Assembly: GCF_003265705.1 (NCBI RefSeq)
Contig: NW_020312785.1
Location: 25,494,561-25,558,560, forward strand
DNA: 64,000 nt
Source of the DNA: Callorhinus ursinus
Taxonomy: Eukaryota > Chordata > Mammalia > Carnivora > Otariidae
Direction: 5' to 3'
This document shows positions 34,761 to 46,345 of the stretch, in pieces. The notes under the pieces are model-generated. The model ran no database searches. It was not told where the DNA came from and saw only the letters and a program-made list of their open reading frames with translations. A program made the translations under genes and the position numbers. The first letter of the stretch is position 1. Every line of letters begins with the position of its first letter.

Positions 34761-35099
34761 CTGCCAGTTATAATTTATCTAGATTTCTACATGTTTATTT
34801 TTTATTTTTCAGTGAGTCAACTTCATCTGCATTGTAAACACAATCTGAGACAGTTAAGACCTGAACACTAATCAAGTTCTCATCTGTGGTTTCCTATGGG
34901 TGTTTGCCTTAGATATAGCTCCTCCAGATTGCCAATGTTCCCTTGTAGGAGCTGGGATTCACTAAAAAATTTCTGAGACCTCTTATAATCATCTTCAACC
35001 CAGTGTAAGATTGATATGATAGAATATAAGAAAGGCTTAATGGTAAAATGATCCAACTATTTCCATTCATCCTTAGCAAACTTTACATGCCCTTCCTCT
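34761..35099. other. Unassigned AT-rich DNA
   Basis: Nothing recognised. Confidence 0.5.
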
Positions 35100-35875
35100 T
35101 CATATCACATGGTAACTAGCCAAAATTTTAACACATCATCTGTTTTCATTCATATAGATCTTGAATAGGCTCCACCTATCCACCTCTTCCTGCTCCTCCC
35201 TGAACCTCTGGCAACAACTAATCTTTTTACTGTCACTATATTTTTGCTTTTCCAGACTGTCATATATTTAGAAACATAGTTCATCATCTTTTCAGATTGA
35301 CTTCTTTAATTTATCAATATGCATTTAAAATCCTTCAGATCATTTTGTGGCTTAATAGCTTTTTTTTTTTTTTCTGAAGAAAATTCCATTGATTGCATGG
35401 ATGCACCACAGTTTATTTATCCATTCACCTGTTGAAGAAGAACTTTCTTGCTTCCAATTTTTGGCAAATTCTTTTTTAAAGCTGCCATAAACATACGTGT
35501 GCAGGCTTTCATGTAAACATAAGCCTTCAACACATTTGGGTAAATAAGAGTACCGTTGCTGGATCTTAGGGTATGCCTATGTTTACCTTTGCAAGAAACT
35601 GCTCAACGGCCTTCTAAAGTAACTAGCATTTTGTATTCTCACCAGCAACGAATAAGAGTTTTGTTGCTGCACATCCTCCTCAGCATTTGGTGCGTCATTG
35701 TCTTAGATTTTAGCCATTTGAGTAAGTGTGTAATTGCACTTCATTGTTGTTTTAATTTATATTTCCCTAATAACTATGATGTTGAACATTTTTTCCAATG
35801 TTTATTTGCCATTTATGTATCTTCTTTGGTGAGTTGTCTTGATTGTGTACATTTTTTTAAAAGTTCTATAATGTA
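35100..35875 (-). mobile_element. Old LINE-1 3' end, antisense
   Basis: Reverse-complement L1 3' UTR and end of ORF2. Segments include 'TTTATTTATCCATTCACCTGTTGA' in part (35412), 'GCTGGATCTTAGGGTATG' (35559), 'ATTCTCACCAGCAACGAATAAG' in part (35636) and 'TATATTTCCCTAATAACTATGATG' in part (35758). It is more diverged than the L1 ends at 11330 and 27480. The plus-strand 106-codon frame is spurious. Confidence 0.8.
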
Positions 35876-36039
35876 AATAGTATATGAAAATTATCCTTGC
35901 TCTCTCCCTCCACAAGTAACAATGAGCTGTTGGAACACTGGACCATCACTTTTAGGAAGGGGATGTATTCTTGGGTTTGAAAGAAGTGAAGCAGTTATTT
36001 GGAGACCACAGGGTAGACTACAGCTAGTGAGGAATGCTA

Positions 36040-36420
36040 TCTTTGCACCACATCTGTCTTCTCTTTCTCCTGAACACTAAACTAGATTAAACTTTTTAGC
36101 CTCTTCACAGTTAGATGCAGCCTGTGACCTAGTTCTAACCAATAAAAGATGAGTGGACGTAGTATCAGACCCTTCCTATAAGAAAATTTCAGTAATGTTC
36201 CTCTCTACTAGATGGACATCAGTTAATTCTGGAGCCAAACGATGAAGATGGCAAAGCCTCAATTAGCCTGGGGTTCTGAACAACTGTGCAAAACAATACA
36301 GCACCATGACCATCACTGCCATACTCACTACCTGCACAGTGATTAGACATTATGTAAAGAAGAAGCAAACTTCTATTGCATTAATAACTGAGATCTTAAG
36401 GTTTTGGAGATACCCTACAC
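36040..36420 (+). mobile_element. MLT-type LTR-like repeat, plus strand
   Basis: The order 'TGACCTAGTTCTAACCAATAAAAGATGAG' in part, 'GAAGATGGCAAAGCCTCAATTAGCCTGG' in part and 'GCAAACTTCTATTGCATTAATAACTGAG' in part resembles an old MaLR-like LTR repeat. The related block at 45360 shows the 5' side of a similar repeat. Confidence 0.45.
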
Positions 36421-39045
36421 CTACAAGTGTCTACCACCTCAAGGATATTCAGATAAAATTGTTCTCAATAGACAAATTTGTTTTCATATATGAAAGGTTT
36501 TCTCATTTATGTGCTTGTCAAATTTCCTTTGATAGTTTTAAGAGATTCAACATCAATAAACTATGAACAGAAAAATGAAACAAAGCAAGTAAATTGTTGA
36601 AGGGGTTAATCAAACACTTGTATGTCAACTGAAGTCACTATGTCCATTAAGGTCTTGATAAAATTGGCTGAGGTTTCCTTTTTTTTTTTCTTTTTTTTTT
36701 GCTTGTAAATAGTCATATAGCATCCTAAGATTTCTGTAAAATCTCAGGGTCTTATGCCACTTGGTGACCTCCTCATTGATAACCTTAAAGTTCATGCTTT
36801 TGTTAATTTACTTGAATACATTAGTCATCTTTTTCTATTTTTTTTTTCTCAAGGGACATAAGCAAAGGAGTCATGTAACCTATTTATTTAATACATGCAC
36901 AGGTAGTCCCATATGCATATATGAGCTCACACACATCCACATTCATTTACACACTCTCACTCAAAGTCTCTATATGTTTATTAGACTTCACTGAAGGTTG
37001 AGCAAAATAATCACAGCACAGAAAATGTAGCAACGTAATTATAAGTCTCCCTAACTATTGAAGTTAATTCTGTCATCCTACCACTATGAATTTACTTCCT
37101 TGTTCTTATCACACCAAAGATAACTTCATATTCTTCTCATCTTTTTGAGTCCTTTTTAATTTTTCTCTCTTTTTCCTCCTTTTGATTACAAAGAAATTTA
37201 GACTTTTCTCTGTTGTACCCTCTTTTCCCAGACTCTGACTTTTTTATACATTCATGGACTATCACATTATCTTCCTGAACAAGATAATATTTTTTCCTGT
37301 AGATGTTCCAGGAGAAATTAATTTATATTACTATACCTCTAAGAACAGTTATAAAAGCTAATCTGCAGCCCTAGCTGCACACAATGAAATAGCACACTAC
37401 TCTAAAATACTTGGTTCGTTCCTTCTTTGGAATGTCAATGAAAAACTTAATTGCATAATACATGTAATATTTATTTTAAGTTTTATTCTTGACTTCTTAA
37501 AATTAGGCTTATAAAACTATAGTAAGACATCACTTATAAGTGACAATGTTTAAAATAATTTAGGAAAAGTCATTCTTTCATTTTATTGTAAAAGCTCAGC
37601 TAAGGAGCAATGAAATTTAGTAAACTGTTTGTATCCTATAAGTTTTCTTATCAGGAAATGTGAAGCCACAGTTAAGACACTGAAGACAGAGTGAGAAAGT
37701 ATAAAGATTCATGAGAAGAACAGATAATTGTTAAAGACAGAAGACAGGCCTTACGAGTGTTCACTATATTGCCTTTTGTCTCCATTCTGAGGATTTGAGT
37801 GAAGGCTTTTATGGTTATGTACTGCATAATGCTCACTCATTTATATTAACTGGAAAGAGCTATTTTTCTATACACATAAGCTCTAGTGGTTTTAAATTTC
37901 TATGTTGTTCTAAAATATTGGCATCAGTAAAAGATGTTCAAAACTCCCTGATACAACGGACTGACAGCAACTTCTATGCCAAATTTCAGTAGATGTTCTA
38001 TTTGGTATAGCATACAAATGAAAAGATAAGGTTTTTATGATATCTAGCTGGAAGCATAGGATGAACAATTGGTGGTTAAAGAGGTACAATCAGAGAAAAG
38101 TCAAATAAGTCCCCTCAACCAAATTTCTCCCACCATCCTACCCAGAAAAAGCCATTCCTACTATTTGAATTATTCACTAAGATTAAGATAGTAACTTCAC
38201 AGAAAATTTCTGAAAGAATAATCCATGAATCTTCATGGGCTATTATCTCAGATAATATATCCTTACACAGATATATTTTAATGCTATGATGTTGGGGGAC
38301 AGCAAACTGGAGGCATGAAACAAACGTAAGATGTTCAAGTGGGAAGAGCAGACAAGACTGTGTATACATTACCTAAGAGGTAGCATGGAATAATAAATTG
38401 AGGGAGAAAGATGAGGACTTATTTCTAAAATCATAGCAACTTAGCATAGTATTTTTCTTATCACAGCTGCCTAGTATTTTGTTTTGTTTCCCTATTGTAG
38501 CTTCATTCTGGGACACAGGTTATCTTAAGAATCTAAAATAATACATAAATGATCTGTGTGACTTAATAATTAAGTTTATCAAATTTGATAGAGGGAAAGT
38601 AAATATACAAAAATCAACTCTCTCTCTATATATATATAATACATATATATATAGTTGACAATAGTTCAATAGTTATATTGTTTATCAATAAATAGACAAT
38701 AAAATTCAAAATAGTTTACTATTTTTAATATACCAGAAAATGTCAAACACAAAATAAATCTAACTTCCCCCAAAAAGTGTATAAACCCTATAAAGACAAA
38801 AAAAATTATTGAAAGTAATTTGGTGATATCTAATTAAACTGAAAAAAAGTCATTTCTTCCCTTTACATAAAATTGATTCTCTTTATTTTTTAATGCACAC
38901 CAACTCCCAATATGATGACACTTCCTGCAACTCTTTGTCAGAGGATTGCTCTCAAGCGATCAGAATTCACCTGGGTACAAAGAAAGCACAAGTGTGTCAA
39001 GTGTGTAAATTACATCTATCAGGGCAGCCTTTTCCAAAGGCCAAT
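36421..39045. other. Unassigned AT-rich DNA
   Basis: No gene or recognised repeat in about 2.6 kb. T-rich runs are at 36680-36700, and a CT/TA simple tract lies at 38620-38655. Confidence 0.5.
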
Positions 39046-39191
39046 TAGTCCATTTGTATTAATTATATTAAAATTTAATCCTCTATCTTAACTATATGTT
39101 TTCTATTAACTCTATCTGTATTATGTTTCCTCTCTTCTACTTTTTCTCTATTTTGTCTTCTTAAAGATTAATCAAGTAATTTATTTTTTAT
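39046..39191 (-). repeat. L1-derived duplicated block, SINE-free copy
   Basis: Begins CAATTAGTCCATTTGTATTA and continues to 'AATCAAGTAATTTATTTT'. About 96 percent identical (six differences) to the block at 40649-41008, except that the other copy carries a SINE. The site TCTATTTTGTCTTCTT here is the empty counterpart of that insertion. The sequence is antisense L1-like. Confidence 0.9.
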
Positions 39192-39319
39192 TTATTTAGG
39201 GATATAAATATTCAAATTACATTGGTCTTGATTAGCCATTTCTGATGCATTACCTATATGCTCCAGAGTTTTCTTGTGATACTGAGCCAAAGTAAATTTC
39301 ATGGGAGTTTACTTGATAC

Positions 39320-39985
39320 AGAATCTTTGTATGTTATTCACAATAGCCAAGGTATGGAAACAACCTAAGTGTCTGTCAACAGATAAATGGATCGAGAAAA
39401 TGTGATACACATACCAACACACAATGAAGTAATATTCAGCTAAAAAAGTAGGACATCCTGTCATTTGGGACAGTATGGATGAATCTAGAAGGAATTATAC
39501 TAAATGAATGAAGCTAGACAGAAAGAAATTACTGCACAGTATCGTTTATATGTGGAATCTAAAAACAAAACAAAAGAGAAACAAGCAAATGAACAAACAA
39601 AATAAAGCAAAAGTCACAGATAATACAAAAGCAATTGCCAGAGACTAAGAGGGAGGATGGGAATTAAGGAGAGGGTGATAAAGGCTACAAACTGTCAGTT
39701 ACAAGCTGAATGAGGTCTGAGGATCTAATGTCAAACATGGTGACTATAGTTGATAACACTGTATTGTATAATTGAAATTTGCTAAGAGAGTAGAATTTAA
39801 ATGTTCTCATCAAAAAGAAAAAAAAAGACAATTTGTGAGGTAATGGATGTTAATAAACCCGATGGGGGAATCTTTTTACAAGATATATGTATATGAAATC
39901 ATCATGTTGTAGACTTTAAATGTCCTACAACCTTATTTGTCAGTTATATCTCAATAAAGCTGAAAAAGAAAGAAACGAAGATTGT
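39320..39985 (+). mobile_element. LINE-1 3' end, plus strand
   Basis: 5'-truncated L1 from 'TATTCACAATAGCCAAGGTATGG' in part (39335) through 'GTGACTATAGTTGATAACACTG' in part (39739) to 'TATATCTCAATAAAGCTGAAAAAG' in part (39945) with an A-rich tail. The end AATAAAGCTGAAAAAG is typical of older L1M 3' ends. Confidence 0.85.
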
Positions 39986-40110
39986 GTGACTCTACAACCA
40001 AAAAAGGAAAAGAAAAAGAAATCTTCAGCCTCCTTCAAATAAGAGTGACTTAAACATTGTCTTCTAATTATGACAAGTACAATCCTTCTTTTCCAATCTG
40101 TATATATATA

Positions 40111-40277
40111 TGGATTTTTTTAAGAGAGGGAGAGAGTGGGGTGGGGTAGAGGGAGAGGGAGAGAGAGAATCTTAAGCAGGCTCACACCCAACACAGAGCC
40201 CCATTCGGGGCTCGATATTACGACCTGAGCTGAAATCAAGAGTTGGATGCTTAACCAACTGAGCCACCCAGGCATCT
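40111..40277 (-). mobile_element. CAN SINE, minus strand, older type
   Basis: Diverged SINE with head CCACCCAGGCATCT at the right and the 'GAGCTGAAATCAAGAGTTGG' variant. The TC tract has expanded into a GGGAGAG-rich purine run on the plus strand. Flanks CTGTATATATAT / CTCTATATATTT are a possible duplication. Confidence 0.9.
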
Positions 40278-40648
40278 CTATATATTTTATTTTTTTGACT
40301 TGCTTTACTGGCCAGGACTTCCAGTACCACGTTCAAAAGAAATGATGATAGGGAGCATCTCGATCTGAATCCCAAGCCCAGAGAGAAAGCACCCAGTAAT
40401 TCAAAATAAACTTCTTTATTAAATTTTTATTTTGTTTGCATATATAGCAATTCTCCTTGCCTTAAATTATGCTTAGCAAACATCTGGGTAACTACATCAA
40501 TTTTTGTTGAATTTGCTTTCACGTTATAACTATTTCTACCCATTACTTCCATCGTTTCTGTGTCCTTATTTCTAAACTGTGTCTCTCCTAAACAGCATAT
40601 GCATGATTTGTGTGTGTACAATCTGAAAGTTGTCTTTTAATTTGAGCA
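40278..40648 (-). mobile_element. LINE-1 antisense fragment
   Basis: 'CTGGCCAGGACTTCCAGTACCACG' in part (40310) and 'GATAGGGAGCATCTCGATCT' in part (40349) match reverse-complement L1 ORF2. 'AACAGCATATGCATGATTTG' (40591) leads into the segment that continues in the duplicated block. The middle is decayed. Confidence 0.55.
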
Positions 40649-41008
40649 ATTAGTCCATTTGTATTAATTATATTAAAACTTAATCCTCTATCTTAACTAT
40701 ATGTTTTCTATTAATTCTATCTGTATTATGCGTCCTCTCTTCTACTTTTTCTCCATTTTGTCTTCTTTTTTATTTTTAAAGATTTTATTTATTTATTTGA
40801 GAGAGAGAGAGAGAGAGAATGAGAGATAGAAAGCACGAGAGGGAAGAGGGTCAGAGGGAGAAGCAGACTCCCTGCTGAGCAGGAAGCCCGATGCGGGACT
40901 CGATCCCAGGACTCCAGGATCATGACCTGAGCGGAAAGCAGTCGCTTAACCAACTGAGCCACTCAGGCGCCCTCCATTTTGTCTTCTTAAAGATTAATCA
41001 AGTAGTTT
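40649..41008 (-). repeat. L1-derived duplicated block, SINE-filled copy
   Basis: The second copy of the block at 39046-39191. It reads 'CAATTAGTCCATTTGTATTA' to 'TCCATTTTGTCTTCTT', then the SINE at 40768-40972, the duplicated target site, and 'AAAGATTAATCAAGTAGTTTATTTT'. Confidence 0.9.
40768..40972 (-). mobile_element. CAN SINE (SINEC), minus strand, in duplicated block
   Basis: Complete, well-preserved SINE with head GAGCCACTCAGGCGCCC, belonging to the 'GGACTCCAGGATCATGACC' group. The target duplication TCCATTTTGTCTTCTT is exact over 16 bp at 40752-40767 and 40973-40988. A (GA)n tract replaces part of the TC tract. Confidence 0.97.
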
Positions 41009-41984
41009 ATTTTGACTTACGTCTCTTGGTATGCTACCGACTGTAAGTCAGATGCCACACACTGTGTTCAAACATTTGTACTCGATGTCACATTTTCCTG
41101 AAAGCTATCACCTTTTTGCCAGATAGAGTGGGGTCTGATTACCATATTCCAATCGGGGGCTGAGCTAAAGGTATCATCGTTTGAAGTTTGGGTAAGGTCG
41201 TGTTTACTTCAGTCTGTCCATACGATGCATTATTCTAGGTTTTTGAACTGACAAACTCATGTAATCTCTTGGGTCTATCCCCCTAAAAGAACCTGACCTC
41301 TAATTGTTATCTCCTCAGCATGACACAGGCAAAGTTCCCACTCTATTCTTCACTACTTTATGTTTATTTTTTTTTCTACTCTATACACCTTTTCAGTTCA
41401 GTAACTGCTTTGAAAGGGAGACCAGCTTGCATAAAGCTCAGCTCTCACATACACCCCACACAGCATTCTCTCAGGTATCTTGGCCACTCGAGGTCTGATT
41501 TTGTATTACCGTTTCCATGATACCACCATAATCTCAGAAACAATTTTATCAAATCCTCCTCCATCTTTTTATCTTGCCAAATGTAGGGTGCCAACTCACG
41601 CTGGTTTACTGCAGACTTTCCTGGTATTACCACTGAAAAATCTAAACTCCTTACTTTTAATCACCGTCTAGGAAGTAAATACTTGGCTAATAATAATGAA
41701 TACATTTTATCCGGTTTTTAAATCCTGGCATCGAGGTGAGGCTAAATGCACAATGAAATAATCACAAAGTAACTGACATCAAACCCTCAGTTCTTTAGAA
41801 TGTGTTTCAAACATCAAGAAATTATGCTTTAGAAAAATAGAGAAAAGCCAAGCATGGTGAGTGGAAGTGGGGGGATGGAGTAGAAGCTGATAATATTCCA
41901 CTGAAGAAAATGAATATATTCAATGGTTGAGACAACATAAACAGCTCATTGAGACTGCATGGTTTGGAAGTTACAAAAACACGG
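41009..41984. other. Unassigned DNA
   Basis: No gene or recognised repeat. Overlapping 60-66-codon frames at 41304-41671 have no domain. It may include more decayed antisense L1 at its left end. Confidence 0.45.
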
Positions 41985-42397
41985 TGCATTCATCCACGAG
42001 GGCGGCCATAACAAAGTACCATAGACTGGGTGGCTTAAAAGATAGAAGTAGACCATCTCACAATTCTGGAGGCTACAAGTCCAAGATCAAGGTATCAGCA
42101 GGGTTGGGTTCTTTAGACAGTTATGACAGTAGGATCTTTTCCTGGACTCTCCTCCTGGTTTGTAGATGGCAGTCTTTACTCTGTGTCCTTTCACATCACC
42201 TTCTCTCCATGTGTGCCTGTCTCTGTCTTAATTTCCCCTTTGAAGGACATCAGTCATATTAAATTGGGGTCCATCCTAGTGGTCTCACCTTAATTGCATC
42301 TGCAATGACCCTATTTCCAAGTAAGTTTATATTTTGAGGTACTGGGGTTAGAACTTAAACATATGAATTTGGGGGGCATACAACTCAACCCCTAACA
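41985..42397 (-). mobile_element. MaLR solo LTR (MLT1/MST type), antisense
   Basis: The element begins TGCATTC and ends CCCCTAACA in window orientation, the reverse complement of TGTTAGGGG. Internal blocks 'CAAAGTACCATAGACTGGGTGGCTTA' in part, 'TCTCACAATTCTGGAGGCTA' in part, 'GGACATCAGTCATATTAAATTGGGGTCCA' in part and 'GACCCTATTTCCAAGTAAG' match MaLR LTRs. At 413 bp it is a typical solo LTR length. No internal retroviral sequence is attached. The 5-bp target duplication is not clear. Confidence 0.85.
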
Positions 42398-44394
42398 GGT
42401 GGCTATTCAATATGCGACCTGTGAGGAAGAAGTGGGGTAGTGATGTGCTAGGAAAAAGATAGTTTGGGAGCTGACTTACAACAAAACCCCCTTGTCAGAT
42501 AAAGATATGAACACCTGTGCACTTATTTTTTTTACCTAAGTTAAGTTTAAGTTTGGAAGCATTATTAGGCTGGCAAATTTAATGGAACTGAAAACAATTA
42601 GAAGATTTTTCCAAATACAAACATATTCGCCTGAAATCCTGGTATCATGCCAGACCATGGGAGGATATGAGCCGTAGGGAATTCTTATTCTAGAGCATGA
42701 GAGAGTGTCTCTATATAACTGTCTTGCTCTTATTACTATGGTTGCTATTTAAAATTAATAAATTTTGAAGCCATTAAAATATTCATTTGGTTTTTAAATT
42801 TTTTTTGAATACATTTCATGGTGATTATTTTAGATTTCTAGAGAGTTTTAAAATAGTTTAAGTGGCTATCCCTTACTATATTATATGAAATGGGAAAGAT
42901 TATACTAAATTGTTATTTGCAAAATATTCAGTTCAACTCTGATTTACTAACTTTCCAACTTAAAAAAGCTTAACATTACTTAGTATATAATAAAGATTAT
43001 TTGGGTCATTATTTATTTTAAAGTTAATTTATTCAAAATTACTTTAAATATCTACTCATCATTCAATTTATTAATGTAGGAAATACCCTTTTCTAACGAA
43101 AAAAATTTAGCTTGCTAAAAGCAGTTTTAAAACCCAAAATAGCAGTTAAAAAAGTAAAACTATTTACACTTTAAATATGAAGAAATGTTTTCCAGTTTTA
43201 TGAAGAGGGAACAAAACATTTTTATAACCTTTATTTATTTTTCTTTTCTAGAAGCATCCCTGATTAGACTTTGCTAATCAGTACTATCCACTTGTTTTGA
43301 GGAAACCTAATATAATACCATTTGACCTTCCACACAAATTTCAGGCACTTAAGCTGAAATCTGTAGCACTCCATCTCTGTGCTAACTGCCAAATTTGCCA
43401 TCATACCATATGTCCAACATACAATTTGCATTTGAGTTGGGAAAAGTAAATGATGTTTTAATGATTTCATGTGCTGAAGAATGAGGTAAGTGGCAGAAAG
43501 GGAAAAAAATGCACATTCAATAGACTTCTCATTTGTGATATTCTTTCAGTCATGACACTTTGCCAAAGGAAGGCTACATTCTAGAGAGCTATTAATGAAT
43601 AATCTCTAAAAATAAATATTAGGTTTAGAAAGAATTAGAAGTATACCATAATACTCTTATGAGAGATCAGCTGCAAAGGCATGTTAAATTGAGCATTGAC
43701 TATCCATTTTCACTAAGATGAATATTATGATTAGATGATATATAAAATCCACTTGATGATTTGATGCCTCACATAAAAAAAAATGACAACATGCACTCAA
43801 GGTGCTTTTGAAAAATGAAACACATTTTATTAATATTTCAAACACTATATATTTTCAAAGAATCTGACCCATTTCACAAAAATATTAAAGAGCAATCCAG
43901 AATAGGAGTTGTGTTTCTGTTAGAATGACAAATATCACTTGAGGTCATCAAAGTGGATGGATTCAGTTTTTTAATTTTTGATTTTTCAGTTTTTGTTTTC
44001 TAGGTAAGTATTTACAATCTATGTAATTTTAGACCTTATTTGATTATATATATAAAATCATCTTAGCTGATGGTCTATACGTTAAAATTCCATTTGAAAT
44101 TAAAAGGCATTGAAAATGGCAACATAAGCCATAGTTCATAAATACATTTCAACTATTTGAATGGAAATATACTGTAAGTCAGGATAATACTGACCCAGTA
44201 GGGCAATGAGAGAAATGTAAAGAGAAAACCAAGACAGAATTTGTGAGGTACCCTTATATGTGCTTTCCTAATTAAGATGATAAACAATATGACTTTTAGA
44301 GACCATGAGACAGAAAAAGTGGGAAATTTTAATAAAAATTATAATTCTGCTCTGAATGAACATGTGTTTTTATGGTAACAGTTAATCTCCATTT
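42398..44394. other. Unassigned AT-rich DNA
   Basis: About 2 kb with no gene or recognised repeat, very AT-rich at 42750-43200. Confidence 0.5.
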
Positions 44395-44590
44395 TTTTTA
44401 AAGATTTTTATTTATTTAGAGAGTGTATGTGAGCGAGGGGAGGAACAGAAGAAGGAGAGAAAGAATCTCCAGCAGACTCCACGCTGAGCGCAGAGCCCAA
44501 CTCGGGGCTTGATCCCATGACCCTGAGATCATGACCTGAGCTGAAATCAAGAGTCGTTCACTTAACCAACTGAGTCATCCAGGCCACTCC
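44395..44590 (-). mobile_element. CAN SINE, minus strand, older type
   Basis: Diverged SINE with head GTCATCCAGGCCACTCC at the right and the 'GAGCTGAAATCAAGAGTCG' variant. The target duplication AGTTAATCTCCATTT / AGTTGATCTTCATTT matches at 13 of 15. Confidence 0.93.
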
Positions 44591-44869
44591 AGTTGATCTT
44601 CATTTGTAATGAAACAACCAATAGAAAAGTTTCCAAATAGAGTTGAAATGAATACAGGCTGTCACAGTTTACTTTAACATTTGTTTTCACCGGATAACAT
44701 AGAAAAATAAAATTGCTATGGTAATCTGTAACATGTGACAATAAATAACTGCATATCTTGAGATATCCAAAGCTTTAACTGGATTTTAGGTTAGTGTCAT
44801 ACTATCTTCAAATGTATATTTACAAAGAGACGAGGTTTAGAGTCATATAACCTTAAACTTAAAACATGC

Positions 44870-44990
44870 TATGGCAATAATCCAATCTAGCCTTGATTTT
44901 ATGGAGGTGAAAACTGAGGTGCAGTGAAATTAGACGACATACCTATGGTTTCACAGACAACAAACTGGGCTCATAACCCCGCTCATCTGA
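44870..44990 (-). mobile_element. MIR SINE fragment, antisense
   Basis: 'TTTTATGGAGGTGAAAACTGAGGTGCAGTGAAATTAG' in part matches the reverse-complement MIR core, followed by 'GGTTTCACAGACAACAAACTGGGCTCATAACCCC' in part, which corresponds to the tRNA-proximal side. Confidence 0.75.
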
Positions 44991-45207
44991 CTGATGAGTC
45001 AAGAGGTAGCACTAAGTTGCTTTTCTCTAACCATGTAAACCTCACTGGAAAAAAGAGTGGTCATGCGTGTATCACTGAGGACAGGATATAATGCTTTGAG
45101 TAACAAACAACAGTAAATATATGGTTTAACCTCATAACAAGTATATCTAAATATTTGTGATGGAGAATGTTATCTCCCATAACTGTCTTCCTCTTCTTTT
45201 CTTTTTC

Positions 45208-45317
45208 CTTCCTTCCTTCCTTCCTTCCTTCCTTCCTTCCTTCCTTCCTTCNNNNNNNNNNTTCCTTCCTTCCTTCCTTCCTTCCTTCCTTCCTTCCTTC
45301 CTTCCTTCCTTCCTTCC
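45208..45317. repeat. TTCC microsatellite containing an assembly gap
   Basis: Perfect TTCC units on both sides of a run of 10 N at 45252-45261. FLPS-repeat reading frames across it are artefacts. The true array length is unknown. Confidence 0.97.
45252..45261. other. Assembly gap (10 N)
   Basis: Ten undetermined bases inside the TTCC array. Confidence 0.99.
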
Positions 45318-45359
45318 CTCTTATAATAGATTCTGCTCACCACCATCTCACCTCAGTTT

Positions 45360-45600
45360 AAGCTGAAGATACACTTATGCAGCTGGTAACTACATATCCC
45401 AGACTCTACAGCAGCAAAATGCAATTTCATGACTCAGTTGGCTCCAACAGAGTATGGCTGGTAATGTTGTGTCTGACTCTTCATCATCTTATTGACAGAG
45501 CCCCTTGCCCTTGCTTGTTTTTTCCCTTCCTTCCTTATTTTTGGCTGGAAATGGCAGTGGTTTGGAAGCACATCAGGGATGGCAATCAAGTATTCCTTCT
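45360..45600 (+). mobile_element. MLT-type LTR-like repeat, plus strand
   Basis: 'CAGCTGGTAACTACATATCCCAGACTC' in part and 'GGCTGGAAATGGCAGTGG' resemble the 5' and middle parts of an old MaLR-like repeat related to that at 36040. Divergence is high. Confidence 0.4.
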
Positions 45601-46124
45601 ATGGTGGGAATTTTTTGTGGTGTAGCAAATATTTTAGTTTTCAAATTCATGATAAACATTCATATTTTCATTCAATTTTATTATTTTTGAATCATTAATT
45701 GAATCTAAAAGGATCACTTAAAGGCTATAGGAATTTAAAATTTAGTTAAGAAGAGTTTATATCCAAATACTTTGTTCATGGTCTTCCCTGTGCATTACTA
45801 ACAAAAACACATAATGAGTGTGAGTGTTATCAAAATGCTTATGTAATTTAAAGTCCATCTTAAATTGACTCATTATGTTGTGTGAATTCTCATGAATAGA
45901 TTTACTTACAAAGACCTTTTAAACACGTGTGTATTTACCGGCATTATTTTTTGGTGTGGAGATATGAGTAATCTAACAATTTTTACCTAACAGAGAGTAG
46001 GGTCAGTATATTTGATGAACAAAAATGAAAAAATTAAAAAAAAAAAATCAGGATCCAGTCCCAGATCAGAAAGAGATCAATAAAACCAAGAAGCCCTACA
46101 CAATGTTAGGAAGCTTATATAAAA
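45601..46124. other. Unassigned AT-rich DNA
   Basis: Nothing recognised. Confidence 0.5.
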
Positions 46125-46345
46125 ATACCTTTCTAGGGCTTAATACATATCAGGCACCTTTCTAAACAAAACAGATGCATTAATTTTTTTACTTAATTTT
46201 CATAATATTCCTATCACTTAATATTATTGTAATTATTATTATTGATTTATAGATAAGGATAAGGATCTTAAATCAATAAGGCTATTCATGTCTGAGGCAT
46301 GAACCTAGTAAATATTAGCACTGGGAATCAAATCCAGACAATTAA
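46125..46345 (-). mobile_element. MIR SINE, antisense
   Basis: Nearly full-length and collinear: 'CAGGCACCTTTCTAAAC' (consensus CAGGCACTGTTCTAAGC), 'CTTAATTTTCATAATATTCCTATC', an (ATT)n stretch, 'GATTTATAGATAAGGATAAGGATCTTAAATC' in part, and 'CTGGGAATCAAATCCAGAC'. Confidence 0.8.

Noticed and set aside
45157..45366. FLPSFLPS-repeat reading frames as a possible repetitive protein
   Set aside because: They are translations of the TTCC microsatellite and cross a run of N; the same happens at 16-261 and 58979-59431.
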